From Desertivirga xinjiangensis (GTDB lineage: Bacteria > Bacteroidota > Bacteroidia > Sphingobacteriales > Sphingobacteriaceae): a stretch of 64,000 bases of DNA. Position 1 is the stretch's first letter, and each line of letters starts with the position of its first letter. Below the pieces are notes generated by a model that made no database searches, was not told the origin of the DNA, and saw only the letters and a list, made by a program, of their open reading frames with translations. The DNA lies in NCBI RefSeq assembly GCF_024436435.1, contig NZ_JAFMZP010000002.1:62001-126000 (forward strand). The letters run 5' to 3'. Shown one piece after another: positions 8,959-19,586 of the stretch. Position numbers and translations under genes: made by a program.

Positions 8959-9993
8959 TTATATCCAAAATGCCTCGCTTCCAGGTTCAAGATTTTTGAA
9001 AATAGAGAAAGCCTGCTTGCTTCTTTTTCCGCTGTTGCAATAGAATAAGATTTTTTTACCGGAAGCCACAAGTTTTTCGATCTCGTCCGGTATTTCAGAT
9101 AAAGGGATGTTTATTCCATTCAGGCTGCCATCGGCTTCAAACTCGATGGGTTCCCGTACATCTACCAGTAAAACAGAATCCTGATTGTTTTCCAGGAAAA
9201 GGTCCAAGTCTTCTGGTAATAGCCTGTTTTTATCGTCTGTAGTGTTAGGTGCAGACTCCGGACGTTCAGTTGTCGTAACCGGAGCAAGCCTTGATACCTT
9301 AAACAGGTTAAATGTATTTTCCAGAACGTTCATGATCAGCAGTTTTCCGGATAAAGATTCACCAGTGCTCAGGATGATCTTAAGTGCTTCATTAGCCATG
9401 AACGATCCTATGATTCCTGGAAGCACTCCTAATACACCGTTTTCGGCGCAATTGGGACTCTCTCCGGCTTCGGGAAACACGCAGCGAAAGGTGGGGCCGT
9501 TCCGGTAGTTAAATACCGATACCTGGCCTTCAAATCCGAAAATGGAGCCAAATACCAGAGGCTTGCCTAGTCTGACGCAAGTGTCGTTCACGAGATACCG
9601 GGTAGCAAAGTTGTCGGACCCATCAACCACAAGTTCGTAGCCTGAAAACAGATCTTCAGCATTATCAGCTTGTAAACGGACAGGGTAGGAGCTGATATTA
9701 ACAAAAGGATTAAGGCTTCTGAGTTTCTCAGCAGCCACTTCTGCTTTGCTTTTTCCAATGTCGGCACTCGAATAAAGGATCTGCCGGTGCAGGTTGCTTT
9801 CATCTACCTTGTCATCGTCTACAATGCCAATATTTCCAACACCAGCAGCCGCGAGGTATTGTAGGAGCGGACATCCCAGTCCTCCCGCTCCAATAACAAG
9901 CACTTTTGCTGTTTTAAGTCTTTTTTGTCCCTCCAGACCTATTTCTGAAAGGATTATCTGGCGCTGATATCGTTTTAGTTCTTCTTTTTGCAT
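8959..9993 (-). CDS. thiF: ThiF/MoeB-type adenylyltransferase with C-terminal rhodanese domain
   Basis: The protein adenylates the C-terminal Gly-Gly of a small sulfur carrier, here most likely ThiS, before thiocarboxylate formation for the thiazole of thiamine. Residues 1-235 form the E1-like domain with the nucleotide loop GAGGLGCP, NLHRQ, SDNFATRYLVND and the NCAENGVLGVLPG cysteine segment. Residues about 245-344 are a rhodanese domain with active-site loop FYCNSGKRS, so sulfur transfer is built in. The paired zinc CxxC motifs of MoeB/ThiF are not obvious. It is the last gene of the thiamine operon, separated from thiH by 294 bases of repeats. A MoeB role cannot be excluded. Confidence 0.88.
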   Translation of the reverse strand: MQKEELKRYQRQIILSEIGLEGQKRLKTAKVLVIGAGGLGCPLLQYLAAAGVGNIGIVDDDKVDESNLHRQILYSSADIGKSKAEVAAEKLRSLNPFVNISSYPVRLQADNAEDLFSGYELVVDGSDNFATRYLVNDTCVRLGKPLVFGSIFGFEGQVSVFNYRNGPTFRCVFPEAGESPNCAENGVLGVLPGIIGSFMANEALKIILSTGESLSGKLLIMNVLENTFNLFKVSRLAPVTTTERPESAPNTTDDKNRLLPEDLDLFLENNQDSVLLVDVREPIEFEADGSLNGINIPLSEIPDEIEKLVASGKKILFYCNSGKRSKQAFSIFKNLEPGSEAFWI

Positions 9994-10000
9994 GTTCTTT

Positions 10001-10084
10001 AACCACAGAGGGCACAGCGATTTTTATATAAAGTTTTAACCACAGAGAGCCACAGAGTAATAATATTTCTCCGTGTTTTCTGTG
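10001..10084. repeat. AACCACAGAG intergenic repeat with hairpin
   Basis: AACCACAGAG occurs at 10001-10010 and again at 10038-10047. The second copy extends to a CACAGAG pair that folds against CTCCGTG and TTCTGTG at 10069-10084. Short repeats of this type are scattered in many bacterial genomes. It lies between thiF and the larger structured repeat, inside the transcribed thiamine operon. Confidence 0.6.
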
Positions 10085-10091
10085 TCGAATA

Positions 10092-10255
10092 CTGTCCTTA
10101 GAGTTCGCGAAGCGGCTTTAAGGATTCACCAATGAAAAAGAGTCTCTGACTCGTTAAAGCGCTATGTTTGGGCGTGTGGTCGAGTCGGAGACTCTCATTT
10201 ATTGAATAATCCGTAGTCTGCTTGCCCGCTTCCCATCCCACAACACTACGGACAG
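10092..10255. repeat. Structured 164-bp repeat, copy 1 (thiH-thiF gap)
   Basis: Ends CTGTCCTTAG and CTACGGACAG are inverted repeats with one mismatch. Inside are three hairpins: H1 TCCTTAGAG/CTTTAAGGA (one wobble), H2 GAGTCTCTGACTCG/CGAGTCGGAGACTC (one wobble) and H3 TCCGTAGT/ACTACGGA. Copies 2 and 3 at 16141 and 43289 keep the same order and strand. A 60-codon frame inside (10098-10280, minus) is a by-product of the repeat, not a gene. Confidence 0.85.
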
Positions 10256-10287
10256 CCCCCGCAGGACATTCATAATTCATAGCTCAT

Positions 10288-11406
10288 TTACCCTTCCATA
10301 ATCACTCTGTCCCAATCCTTCCAAACCGCCTCGTAGCCTTGCTTCCTGATCATTTCAGCAATCACTGCTGGACTGCGTTCATCTGAAATTTCAAACTGTT
10401 CCAGCGATTCTGGTTCAACCACATAGCCACCAGGATTGGTCTTTGAGCCCGCACTGATGGAGGTGATGCCTAATTTAATAACATTATTTCTGAATTGTTC
10501 AGATTCGCGTGTAGAAAGAGATATTTCAACTTCCTCATTACATAAGCGATAGGCACAGATGAGTTGTACCAACTCCCGGTCGCTCATTTCAACTTTCGGC
10601 TCTAAGCCACCCGAAAACGGCCTTAAGCGGGGAAAAGACAAGCTGTAGCGTGTTTTCCAGTAAGTTTTTTCGAGATAGTTCAGGTGCAGAGCGGTAAAAA
10701 AGGAATCCGTTCGCCAGTCTTCCAGTCCGATCAGTACTCCAAGCCCCATTTTATGAATACCTGCTCGTCCAAGCCTGTCGGGTGTTTCAAGCCGGTACTG
10801 AAAGTTTGATTTTTTTCCTTTTGGGTGATGCTTTTTATAGTCCTCTTTATGATACGTTTCCTGGTAGATCAATACGGTATTTAACCCGCAGGGAATAAGC
10901 TCCAGGTAATCTTCTTCGTCCAGCGGTTGTACTTCCATTGAGATATGAGAGAAATGCGGGCGCAGCATGTTCAATGCCTGCCTGAAATAATCCACATGAA
11001 CGGTTTGATTAGCTTCGCCGCTAACCAGTAGTACATGATCGTAACCGAGCTGTTTTATGGCGGCAGCTTCCTGCATAATTTCTATCGGATTCAGGGTCCT
11101 GCGTTTTACTTTGTTATCGAGGCTGAAGCCGCAATAAGTACATATGTTATTGCACTCGTTTGAGAGATACAATGGTATGTACATCTGGATGGTTTTTCCG
11201 AAACGTTTTTGCGTGGCCTGTTGACTTAATTGAGCCATAGGCTCGAGGTAAGGGACGGCTGCCGGAGAAACAAGAGCCATGAAATCGTCGAGATTTCTTT
11301 TCGATGAATTTAAAGCCAGCTCAACGTCCGCACTGGTTTTACTATAGATCTGATGTCTAACATCATCCCAGTTATATCTTTCAAAAATATCAGAAAAGTT
11401 ACTCAT
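10288..11406 (-). CDS. thiH: 2-iminoacetate synthase
   Basis: ThiH is a radical-SAM tyrosine lyase that makes dehydroglycine (2-iminoacetate) for the thiazole ring. The 372-aa protein shows the CX3CX2C cluster motif as CNNICTYC near residue 85, and family segments [27 protein letters not shown] and [11 protein letters not shown]. Its ATG overlaps the end of thiG by 8 bases, which suggests coupled translation and a 1:1 partnership with ThiG. The ThiH route is the usual alternative to the glycine oxidase ThiO in anaerobes and many Bacteroidota. Confidence 0.96.
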   Translation of the reverse strand: MSNFSDIFERYNWDDVRHQIYSKTSADVELALNSSKRNLDDFMALVSPAAVPYLEPMAQLSQQATQKRFGKTIQMYIPLYLSNECNNICTYCGFSLDNKVKRRTLNPIEIMQEAAAIKQLGYDHVLLVSGEANQTVHVDYFRQALNMLRPHFSHISMEVQPLDEEDYLELIPCGLNTVLIYQETYHKEDYKKHHPKGKKSNFQYRLETPDRLGRAGIHKMGLGVLIGLEDWRTDSFFTALHLNYLEKTYWKTRYSLSFPRLRPFSGGLEPKVEMSDRELVQLICAYRLCNEEVEISLSTRESEQFRNNVIKLGITSISAGSKTNPGGYVVEPESLEQFEISDERSPAVIAEMIRKQGYEAVWKDWDRVIMEG

Positions 11407-12163
11407 CTAAAAAGGCGGTTAAAGGACTGGTTGCTACTGCGTGATTGAATGGTTTGGCCAGGCGAGCATCGTAGGCCATTCTTCCTGCTTCACACGCTAA
11501 CCTGAAGGCTCTGGCCATTTGTACCGGATCGCCGGCAACAGCAATAGCAGTGTTAACAAGTACTGCATCCGCTCCAATTTCAAAAGCCTTTGCTGCGTCG
11601 GACGGTGAACCTATACCAGCATCGACCACTACCGGGATAGTACTTTGTTCAATAATAATCTCTAAAAAGTCGATTGTTTTTAATCCTTTGTTGCTGCCAA
11701 TGGGAGAGCCCAAAGGCATCACTGCAGATGCTCCTGCTTCTTCCAGTCGTTTACATAAAACCGGATCGGCGTGTATATAGGGAAGGATAATAAAACCCAA
11801 CTTTACAAGTTCTTCAGTGGCTCGTAAAGTCTCTATCGGATCAGGCATCAGGTATTTTGGATCCGGGTGGATTTCAAGTTTAAGCCAGTTTGTTTCCAGC
11901 GCTTCCCGGGCTAGTTGTGCAGCAAAGATTGCTTCTTTGGCTGTTCGCACACCAGAAGTGTTTGGCAATAAATTCATATTCGGATGTTTGAGATGAATGA
12001 GAAGATCATCATTCCGGTCATTCATATCTACTCGTTTCAACGCAACTGTCACCAACTCAGTTCCTGATGCGAGTAAAGCTTCTTCCATTTGTATTGCCGA
12101 ATTGAACTTCCCTGTCCCGGTGAACAAACGGGAATGAAATGTTTTGTCTGCTATCTTTAACAT
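11399..12163 (-). CDS. thiG: Thiazole synthase
   Basis: ThiG condenses deoxyxylulose 5-phosphate, dehydroglycine and ThiS-thiocarboxylate to form the thiazole phosphate. The 254-residue TIM barrel shows FTGTGKF at the start, the Schiff-base region [27 protein letters not shown] and the phosphate-binding [16 protein letters not shown]. It lies 11 bases after thiE and overlaps thiH. All neighbours on the strand are thiamine genes. Confidence 0.97.
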   Translation of the reverse strand: MLKIADKTFHSRLFTGTGKFNSAIQMEEALLASGTELVTVALKRVDMNDRNDDLLIHLKHPNMNLLPNTSGVRTAKEAIFAAQLAREALETNWLKLEIHPDPKYLMPDPIETLRATEELVKLGFIILPYIHADPVLCKRLEEAGASAVMPLGSPIGSNKGLKTIDFLEIIIEQSTIPVVVDAGIGSPSDAAKAFEIGADAVLVNTAIAVAGDPVQMARAFRLACEAGRMAYDARLAKPFNHAVATSPLTAFLDE

Positions 12164-12174
12164 AGTAATTAGTT

Positions 12175-12819
12175 TTAATTATTTATCATTTCAGTTCTTT
12201 CAAGTGCTGTGTAGAATTCCTCTATGGTTGTTTTTTGATCGTCTGCAAAAGTGATAGCTGCGGATACGGCGACGCCGTGGACTCCCAGGCCTCTCAGTTG
12301 ACTGACGTCCTGGAGCGTAATGCCCCCGATCGCTATCAGAGGGATTTTGATATTTAAGATCTTTAGGTTATTCACAATGGATGTGTATCCTTCAAACCCT
12401 AATACCGGGCTCAATTTTTCTTTGGTAGGTGTATATCTAAAAGGCCCTAAGCCAACGTAGTCTGCTCCGGATTTTACTCTTCCAAGGATATCTTCAAGGG
12501 TGTTTGCAGTGCCGCCTATAATCAATTTGTTACCGGCTATTTTTTTTGCTTCTTCAATAGACATATCAGACAATCCGAGATGAATTCCGTATGCTGATAC
12601 TTCCTTTCCAATATGAGGATAGTCATTTATAATAAGCTTTGCCCGGTATTTGTCGCAGACTTTTTTTGCTTCATAAGCGTACGAAAGAACCGTTGAATCC
12701 GATTCGTTTTTTACCCGTAGCTGAATCCACTTGCAGCCTGAAATAAGAGCATTCTCGATACCATCAAGATGGTCATTTGTTGTTGTCTTTTGCGAGATGA
12801 AGTGAAGCCTATCTATCAT
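12175..12819 (-). CDS. thiE: Thiamine phosphate synthase
   Basis: ThiE joins HMP pyrophosphate and thiazole phosphate to make thiamine phosphate. The 214-aa barrel contains the full catalytic set: [41 protein letters not shown] and PLIAIGGIT. Compared with the second ThiE-like protein at 13565-14203 this copy keeps the IND and GP(F)..T..K motifs, so it is the better candidate for the synthase. Its first 11 bases overlap the end of thiD. Confidence 0.93.
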   Translation of the reverse strand: MIDRLHFISQKTTTNDHLDGIENALISGCKWIQLRVKNESDSTVLSYAYEAKKVCDKYRAKLIINDYPHIGKEVSAYGIHLGLSDMSIEEAKKIAGNKLIIGGTANTLEDILGRVKSGADYVGLGPFRYTPTKEKLSPVLGFEGYTSIVNNLKILNIKIPLIAIGGITLQDVSQLRGLGVHGVAVSAAITFADDQKTTIEEFYTALERTEMINN

Positions 12820-13555
12820 GTTTATGGTATCCTAGAAGTGATGTGTTAGTGTTTAAAAATGTTTCAATATAAGTCTTGGAAAGTTGGCAGCTTTCTGCCA
12901 AGTCGATGCCTTTAGCAAGGTTTGATAATATGGCTGATGACAGTACACAACCGGATCCGTGTTTGGGATAAACATCCGTGGTTTTAGCTTTAATTTCTAA
13001 TTCTTGTCCTTTATAAAACAGAACGTCTGTGCCTTGTTTTTCCGGGTGATGACCGCCTTTAAGAAGCACGTTTGTAAATTCAGTCAGACGTTTATTTCCG
13101 AGCATTTTTTCAAGCGCAAGGAACTCGTGGTAATTGGGAGTAAGTAGTGTTATAAGCCTTAACACGTCAGCCAGTTGATTTGCATTGAAAGATGTATGAA
13201 AGGTAAATCCGGCACTGGCATGGAGAACGGGATCGAGGACGATCTTTATTAACGGAAATTTTGACCTTATAAAAACTATTACTTCATTCAAAGTTTGTAA
13301 GTCCTTGACAATCCCCACCTTTATGCCAGAAATTGCGAATTTCGCAATCAATGGTTTTATTTGATTTATGATCTGCTCTGCACCGATCCAGTCGACTGCC
13401 GTGAGTTCAGAATCGTTTTGCTGCGTCAATGCAGTACAGACGGCGAAGCCATACACTTCATGCTGTTCAAAAGTTTTTATATCTGCCAGGATACCGGCAC
13501 CCGCGCTGGGATCGAAACCTGCAACACTGAGCACAAAAGGACGTTTTTTTATCAT
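12809..13555 (-). CDS. thiD: Hydroxymethylpyrimidine/phosphomethylpyrimidine kinase
   Basis: ThiD phosphorylates HMP and HMP-phosphate to the pyrophosphate used by ThiE. The ribokinase-fold protein (248 aa) has the N-terminal SVAGFDPSAGAG substrate motif, TPNYHEF, KGGHHP and the anion-hole loop KHGSGCVLSSAI near the C terminus (GSGC in place of the common GTGC). It overlaps thiE by 11 bases and begins 9 bases after the TenI-like gene. Confidence 0.95.
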   Translation of the reverse strand: MIKKRPFVLSVAGFDPSAGAGILADIKTFEQHEVYGFAVCTALTQQNDSELTAVDWIGAEQIINQIKPLIAKFAISGIKVGIVKDLQTLNEVIVFIRSKFPLIKIVLDPVLHASAGFTFHTSFNANQLADVLRLITLLTPNYHEFLALEKMLGNKRLTEFTNVLLKGGHHPEKQGTDVLFYKGQELEIKAKTTDVYPKHGSGCVLSSAILSNLAKGIDLAESCQLSKTYIETFLNTNTSLLGYHKHDR

Positions 13556-13564
13556 AGTCTTGAA

Positions 13565-14203
13565 TTAAGCGGAAGTTTGCATGTGCCGCTTAGGGCTATA
13601 GATTTTATCTATATCAGCTTTAAGAGCTTTAAATTCCCTTACAGCATTTTTTGGGCGATTCCACAAGGCACCGAGCACCGCAATTCCGTGGAACCCATGT
13701 TTTAATAAGATGTTGTAATTCTGTATTTTAATTCCTCCTAATGCAATTACTTGTATAGGTAAATAGACCCTTTGGAAGTCAAAATTTGGATCAAAAATAC
13801 CTTTATAGCCCTTTTTTGAAATACTGTCAAAAACCGGACTTAAAAAAGAATAGTTAAAAATGGCGTTGATGGTGCTTAAAGATGAAATGTTATGTACAGA
13901 TGTGCTCAATACAAAACCTTCCGATTTGAGCTTTGTCAAATCCATACTCCCGATACCTGCCCTGCCCTCCTCAGTAATGTGTAAACGATTTATACCATAG
14001 TCTTTTGCAAGACTATGGTGTTGGTGAAGTGCTATCTTTGAATGATATTCCGGCCTGATCAAATCAAGAAATTGTTTCGTATCGTCAATGGTTTTTCCGG
14101 GTTTTCTCAGGTGAAAATATTCCATGTGATTGTCGAATAGTTGATTAACTATCTCCGCTTCATTCGCAATATTTTCCTGGTGACTTATAACAATTAGTTT
14201 CAT
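13565..14203 (-). CDS. Second ThiE-like protein, probably TenI-type thiazole tautomerase
   Basis: A 212-aa thiamine-phosphate-synthase superfamily protein that differs from the ThiE at 12175-12819. It keeps YFHLRKP, a TSVHNISSL segment and VIALGGI, but the INDY motif is replaced by IALHQHHS and the diphosphate-binding GPxxxTxxK region reads SPVFDSISKKGYKG. B. subtilis TenI, which shares such losses, aromatises the thiazole carboxylate rather than joining the two halves; the same role is inferred here. It is packed between thiC (1 base gap) and thiD (9 bases). A weak synthase activity remains possible. Confidence 0.8.
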   Translation of the reverse strand: MKLIVISHQENIANEAEIVNQLFDNHMEYFHLRKPGKTIDDTKQFLDLIRPEYHSKIALHQHHSLAKDYGINRLHITEEGRAGIGSMDLTKLKSEGFVLSTSVHNISSLSTINAIFNYSFLSPVFDSISKKGYKGIFDPNFDFQRVYLPIQVIALGGIKIQNYNILLKHGFHGIAVLGALWNRPKNAVREFKALKADIDKIYSPKRHMQTSA

Positions 14204-14204
14204 G

Positions 14205-16299
<2,095 letters not shown>

Positions 16300-16329
16300 A
16301 CGGCTTCTTTCGATTTCATTAACTCCCGT

Positions 16330-16533
16330 TTATCCCCCCTGTGTGGCTTTTATAAGCATCACATTATCGTCGGCATGGAGTTTATGACTCTGCCATTCTG
16401 AGCGTGAAATAATGTTGTGATTAATTGCCACTGCAATGCCGGCTTCGGTACCGGGCATCAAAAATGTTAGTAGCTCACTGACAGAATAATCGTCAGGGAT
16501 GCTGTGTTGCTGCTGGTTGATTGTAATTTCCAT
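16330..16533 (-). CDS. thiS: Sulfur carrier protein ThiS
   Basis: ThiS is the ubiquitin-like carrier whose C-terminal Gly-Gly becomes the thiocarboxylate sulfur donor for ThiG. The protein is 67 residues, ends in ATQGG, and shows the family VAINHNIISRSEW strand-turn. It is the first gene of the operon, 72 bases below the TPP aptamer, and its start codon is part of a perfect 8-bp hairpin (16531-16563). ThiF at the far end of the operon is the expected activating partner. Confidence 0.95.
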   Translation of the reverse strand: MEITINQQQHSIPDDYSVSELLTFLMPGTEAGIAVAINHNIISRSEWQSHKLHADDNVMLIKATQGG

Positions 16534-16563
16534 TCCTGTTTTTTTAGAAATACTTCAGGAATG
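16531..16563 (-). promoter_or_regulatory. Hairpin sequestering the thiS ribosome-binding site and start codon
   Basis: In mRNA sense CATTCCTG (16563-16556) pairs perfectly with CAGGAATG (16538-16531) across a 17-base A/U-rich loop. The 3' arm contains AGGA and the thiS ATG, so folding would block initiation. It sits immediately downstream of the riboswitch and could be part of its expression platform or set a low basal level. Confidence 0.6.
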
Positions 16564-16581
16564 CCTTATAGAAAAGGACAT

Positions 16582-16681
16582 AGAAAGGCACTGGAGTGCC
16601 TCGCACTTTTCCCTTCGGCAGTACTAACTGCATCAGGTTCAAAGGGTATTATCTCAGTCCGTATCCGGACACCCCTAAAGT
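16582..16681 (-). promoter_or_regulatory. TPP riboswitch (THI element) with alternative hairpins
   Basis: Read on the minus strand the segment contains AGGGGTG, CTGAGA, TGAACCTGATGCAGTTAG and CTGCCGAAGGGAA, the conserved TPP aptamer core. P1 is ACTTT (16681-16677) with AAAGT (16609-16605). After it, AGTGC/GCACT (16607-16595) would compete with P1, while AGGCAC/GTGCCT with a TCCA loop (16601-16586), followed by TTTCTATG, can form when P1 is closed. This fits a ligand-driven switch, weakly terminator-like. Confidence 0.95.
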
Positions 16682-16685
16682 ATTA

Positions 16686-16693
16686 CAAACATA
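16686..16693 (-). promoter_or_regulatory. -7 promoter box of the thiamine operon
   Basis: On the minus strand TATGTTTG matches TAnnTTTG exactly. It ends five bases before the P1 stem of the TPP aptamer, so the transcript would begin at the riboswitch. A T-rich tract (CTTTTTAA) lies about 19 bases upstream at the -33 position. Confidence 0.65.
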
Positions 16694-16883
16694 GGTAAAA
16701 TATTCTGCGTTAAAAAGACGAAAACTTTCGAAACATCAGACGGGAACGATCAACCCGGTTACCAAGTACGAAAAGCTACCTTTTAATATTCCGCATTATA
16801 CAGAGGTACTTACGACGTTTTTAGCATTTAAGCACACAATTACCTGGGCGTTCTGTTCTATTAGGAATTTGAAATGCTTCAGT

Positions 16884-18656
16884 ATGCAACCTTTAAATGA
16901 TTTCAATAATCTTCAGGTCGCTGCACTCCCATCATACCTAAAACAATATGTTGTGGAGCAGCAATATGAACATTATACACCCGTTGATCAGGCTGTATGG
17001 CGTTATATTATGCGTCAGAACTATGCTCACTTAAAGGATACAGCATATTACCCCTACATTCCTGGTTTAAAGGCCGCCGGATTGACCATCGAGCGAATTC
17101 CTGATCTGCAGGAAATGAATGACGCCCTTGGCAGGATCGGATGGGGAGCTGTAACGGTCGATGGTTTTATTCCCCCGGCTGCCTTTATGGATTTTCAGGC
17201 GCACCGGGTTCTTGTTATCGCTGCAGATATCCGTCAGTTGGAACACATTCAATATACTCCGGCGCCCGACATTATTCATGAATCTGCCGGACATGCACCC
17301 ATCATCGCTGATAAGGCCTATCATGAATATCTTAGTTATTTTGGTTCCATAGGAGCAAAAGCAATGTATTCGGCTGAAGACTTCAGATTGTATGAAGCGA
17401 TCAGGGAATTATCTGTTCTTAAAGAGACACCCGGTGCCTCCGGAGATGACATAAAGGCTGCCGAAGAGCGAGTGACACAATGCCAGGCCGCTATTGCTGA
17501 GCCTTCAGAAATGGCTTTGCTGAGCCGGCTTCACTGGTGGACAGTAGAATATGGCCTGATCGGTACGCTGGAAAATCCTAAAATATTTGGAGCTGGTTTG
17601 CTGTCCTCCATCGGCGAAAGCGCTTCCTGCATGGATGCAGGCATACCAAAGTTATGGTACAGTATTGACGCGATAAACTATCCTTTCGACATCACAAAGG
17701 AACAACCCCAGCTTTTTGTTACTCCTTCATTTGCAAGGCTGACAGAGGTTCTCGAAGAATTTGCGTCAGGAATGGCATTCAGGCGCGGAGGAAAGGAAGG
17801 TGTGCTGAAAGCCATAACCTCAGGTAACGTCTGTACCGTGGTCTTCAGTTCAGGACTGCAGGTAAGTGGATTGTTTGAAAACCTGATTTGTGACAGCAAT
17901 GATGAACCTGCATTTATAAAAGCCAAGGGACCCTGTGCTTTAAGTTTAGAAGGCAGTCAACTTCCTGGCCACGGAAAAGATTATCACAAAGCAGGCTATT
18001 CTTCGCCTGTGGGCCGTCTTAAAAATTATTCTGAACCTCTGGAAGATTTTAATGACCGCGACTTAGAGATAGCCGGTATTAGGGAAGATCACGTAGTTGA
18101 GCTTGCCTTTGAAAGTGGCATTACACTTTCCGGAAAACTTGCTTCAATAACGAGAAATTATTCCAAAATACTGCTTCTAACTTTCAGTTTTTGCGAAATG
18201 CACGCAGCTGACGGCTCTTTGTTATATTCGCAGGATTGGGGGCCATTCGATATGGCAGTCGGTGAGAAGATTGTATCTGTTTTCAACGGAGCTGCGGACA
18301 AAGATGCTTATGAAAATACCGTCAAACCAGCCGTTCCGCCACCACCACTTCCGGTTTATGATGAAAAGACGCTCGCTTACCATCACCTCTTTGCAACGGT
18401 TCGCCGGATAAGGGAAGCTGAAAACGGATATTATCAATTAGCGGAGGTTTGGTATTCACTAAAGAAAGATTTTCCTGAAGACTGGCTTTGCAGTCTGGAG
18501 ATCCTGGAATTACTTGAAAAAAGGAACCTGTTTTTTAACCTTACTTCTGAGATCAGGGCAGCACTGATACACAAAGAGTATACGGAACCACAGCTCAGCA
18601 AACTGATCCGCGATGGCTTTAATCTCGTCAGTCACCCTGTGCACGAACTGGTTTAA
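16884..18656 (+). CDS. Aromatic amino acid hydroxylase (phenylalanine 4-monooxygenase-like), long form
   Basis: A pterin-dependent, iron(II) monooxygenase that would convert phenylalanine to tyrosine. The non-haem iron site is visible: His132 and His137 in HESAGHAP and Glu222 in WWTVEYGL. The family catalytic domain covers roughly residues 15-330; the remaining 260 residues have no motif I recognise, making this a 590-aa long form instead of the 260-300-aa bacterial type. Start is ATG 16884; the frame extends only to a TTG five codons earlier. PPK2 and a DNA glycosylase follow at 22 and 32 bases on the same strand. Confidence 0.88.
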   Translation: MQPLNDFNNLQVAALPSYLKQYVVEQQYEHYTPVDQAVWRYIMRQNYAHLKDTAYYPYIPGLKAAGLTIERIPDLQEMNDALGRIGWGAVTVDGFIPPAAFMDFQAHRVLVIAADIRQLEHIQYTPAPDIIHESAGHAPIIADKAYHEYLSYFGSIGAKAMYSAEDFRLYEAIRELSVLKETPGASGDDIKAAEERVTQCQAAIAEPSEMALLSRLHWWTVEYGLIGTLENPKIFGAGLLSSIGESASCMDAGIPKLWYSIDAINYPFDITKEQPQLFVTPSFARLTEVLEEFASGMAFRRGGKEGVLKAITSGNVCTVVFSSGLQVSGLFENLICDSNDEPAFIKAKGPCALSLEGSQLPGHGKDYHKAGYSSPVGRLKNYSEPLEDFNDRDLEIAGIREDHVVELAFESGITLSGKLASITRNYSKILLLTFSFCEMHAADGSLLYSQDWGPFDMAVGEKIVSVFNGAADKDAYENTVKPAVPPPPLPVYDEKTLAYHHLFATVRRIREAENGYYQLAEVWYSLKKDFPEDWLCSLEILELLEKRNLFFNLTSEIRAALIHKEYTEPQLSKLIRDGFNLVSHPVHELV

Positions 18657-18678
18657 TATTTAACATTAAGACTTCAAT

Positions 18679-19554
18679 ATGAGGATAGATACAGATGCGT
18701 TTAAAGCAGAGGCCGGAAGAAAGATAGATTTAAAGGATTTCAGTACAAAGCCAACGGTCAATCTGGAAAAAGAAGAATCCCTGGAACTTCTTAATCATTT
18801 AAAGCGTGAACTGTCTGAACTGCAGGAAAAGCTGTATGCAGATGACCGTAAATCTTTACTCATCATATTTCAGGCTATGGACGCTGCCGGTAAAGACAGC
18901 GCCATTAAACATGTGATGAGTGGTTTGAATCCGCAAGGCTGCCAGGTTTATAGTTTCAAACAGCCAACTTCGGAAGAGCTGGATCATGATTTCCTGTGGC
19001 GCCATTATAAAGCCCTGCCGGAGAGAGGACGAATAGGTATCCACAACCGCTCGCATTATGAAAATGTCCTGATATGTAAGGTTCATCCTAAGTTTGCAGC
19101 AAATGAGAGCCATTTACCTTTGGCCGAAATTAATGAAGCTTTTTGGGAAAGCCGTTATAACAGCATTCGTAATTTCGAAGAACATCTGACTGCGAACGGC
19201 ACAGTTGTTCTGAAATTTTTCCTGAACATTTCTAAAAAGGAACAAAAAGAGCGCTTCCTGAAACGTATAGAGGATCCTGCAAAAAACTGGAAGTTCTCTG
19301 CGGGAGATATTGTTGAACGTGAACAATGGGAAAAATACATGCAGGCATACGAGGACGCTTTTTCAAAGACGAGTACCGATTCATCACCCTGGTACATCAT
19401 CCCGGCTGATAAAAAGTGGTTTGGTCGCCTGGCGATCTGTCAAATCATCGTTGATAAGCTGCAATCGATGAACCTTAACTTTCCGGTTTTACCGCCAGAT
19501 GAAGTTGCAGCTCTGGAAGAAAGTAAACGACAGCTGTTATCAGAAGATAAATGA
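18679..19554 (+). CDS. Polyphosphate kinase 2 family protein
   Basis: A PPK2-type polyphosphate:nucleotide phosphotransferase, which uses polyphosphate to phosphorylate AMP, ADP or GDP. The 291-aa product has the Walker A sequence QAMDAAGKDS at about residues 65-74, the GRIGIHNRSHYENVL substrate segment, the KEQKERFLKRIEDPAKNWKF lid and a terminal DKKWFGRLAI motif. It begins 22 bases after the hydroxylase. Length fits single-domain class I/III PPK2; nucleotide preference cannot be assigned. Confidence 0.9.
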   Translation: MRIDTDAFKAEAGRKIDLKDFSTKPTVNLEKEESLELLNHLKRELSELQEKLYADDRKSLLIIFQAMDAAGKDSAIKHVMSGLNPQGCQVYSFKQPTSEELDHDFLWRHYKALPERGRIGIHNRSHYENVLICKVHPKFAANESHLPLAEINEAFWESRYNSIRNFEEHLTANGTVVLKFFLNISKKEQKERFLKRIEDPAKNWKFSAGDIVEREQWEKYMQAYEDAFSKTSTDSSPWYIIPADKKWFGRLAICQIIVDKLQSMNLNFPVLPPDEVAALEESKRQLLSEDK

Positions 19555-19586
19555 CCGGAATACAAGTATCCTGAAAAAAACATAAT

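Noticed and set aside
10098-10280. 60-codon minus-strand frame between thiF and thiH
   Set aside because: It lies almost wholly inside the structured repeat and its residues follow the hairpin sequence; copies 2 and 3 do not keep the frame.
16869-16883. TTG-initiated extension of the aromatic amino acid hydroxylase
   Set aside because: The ATG at 16884 is five codons downstream and fits the family start; the same reasoning was used against TTG starts at 1048, 29369, 37575, 45628 and 50680.
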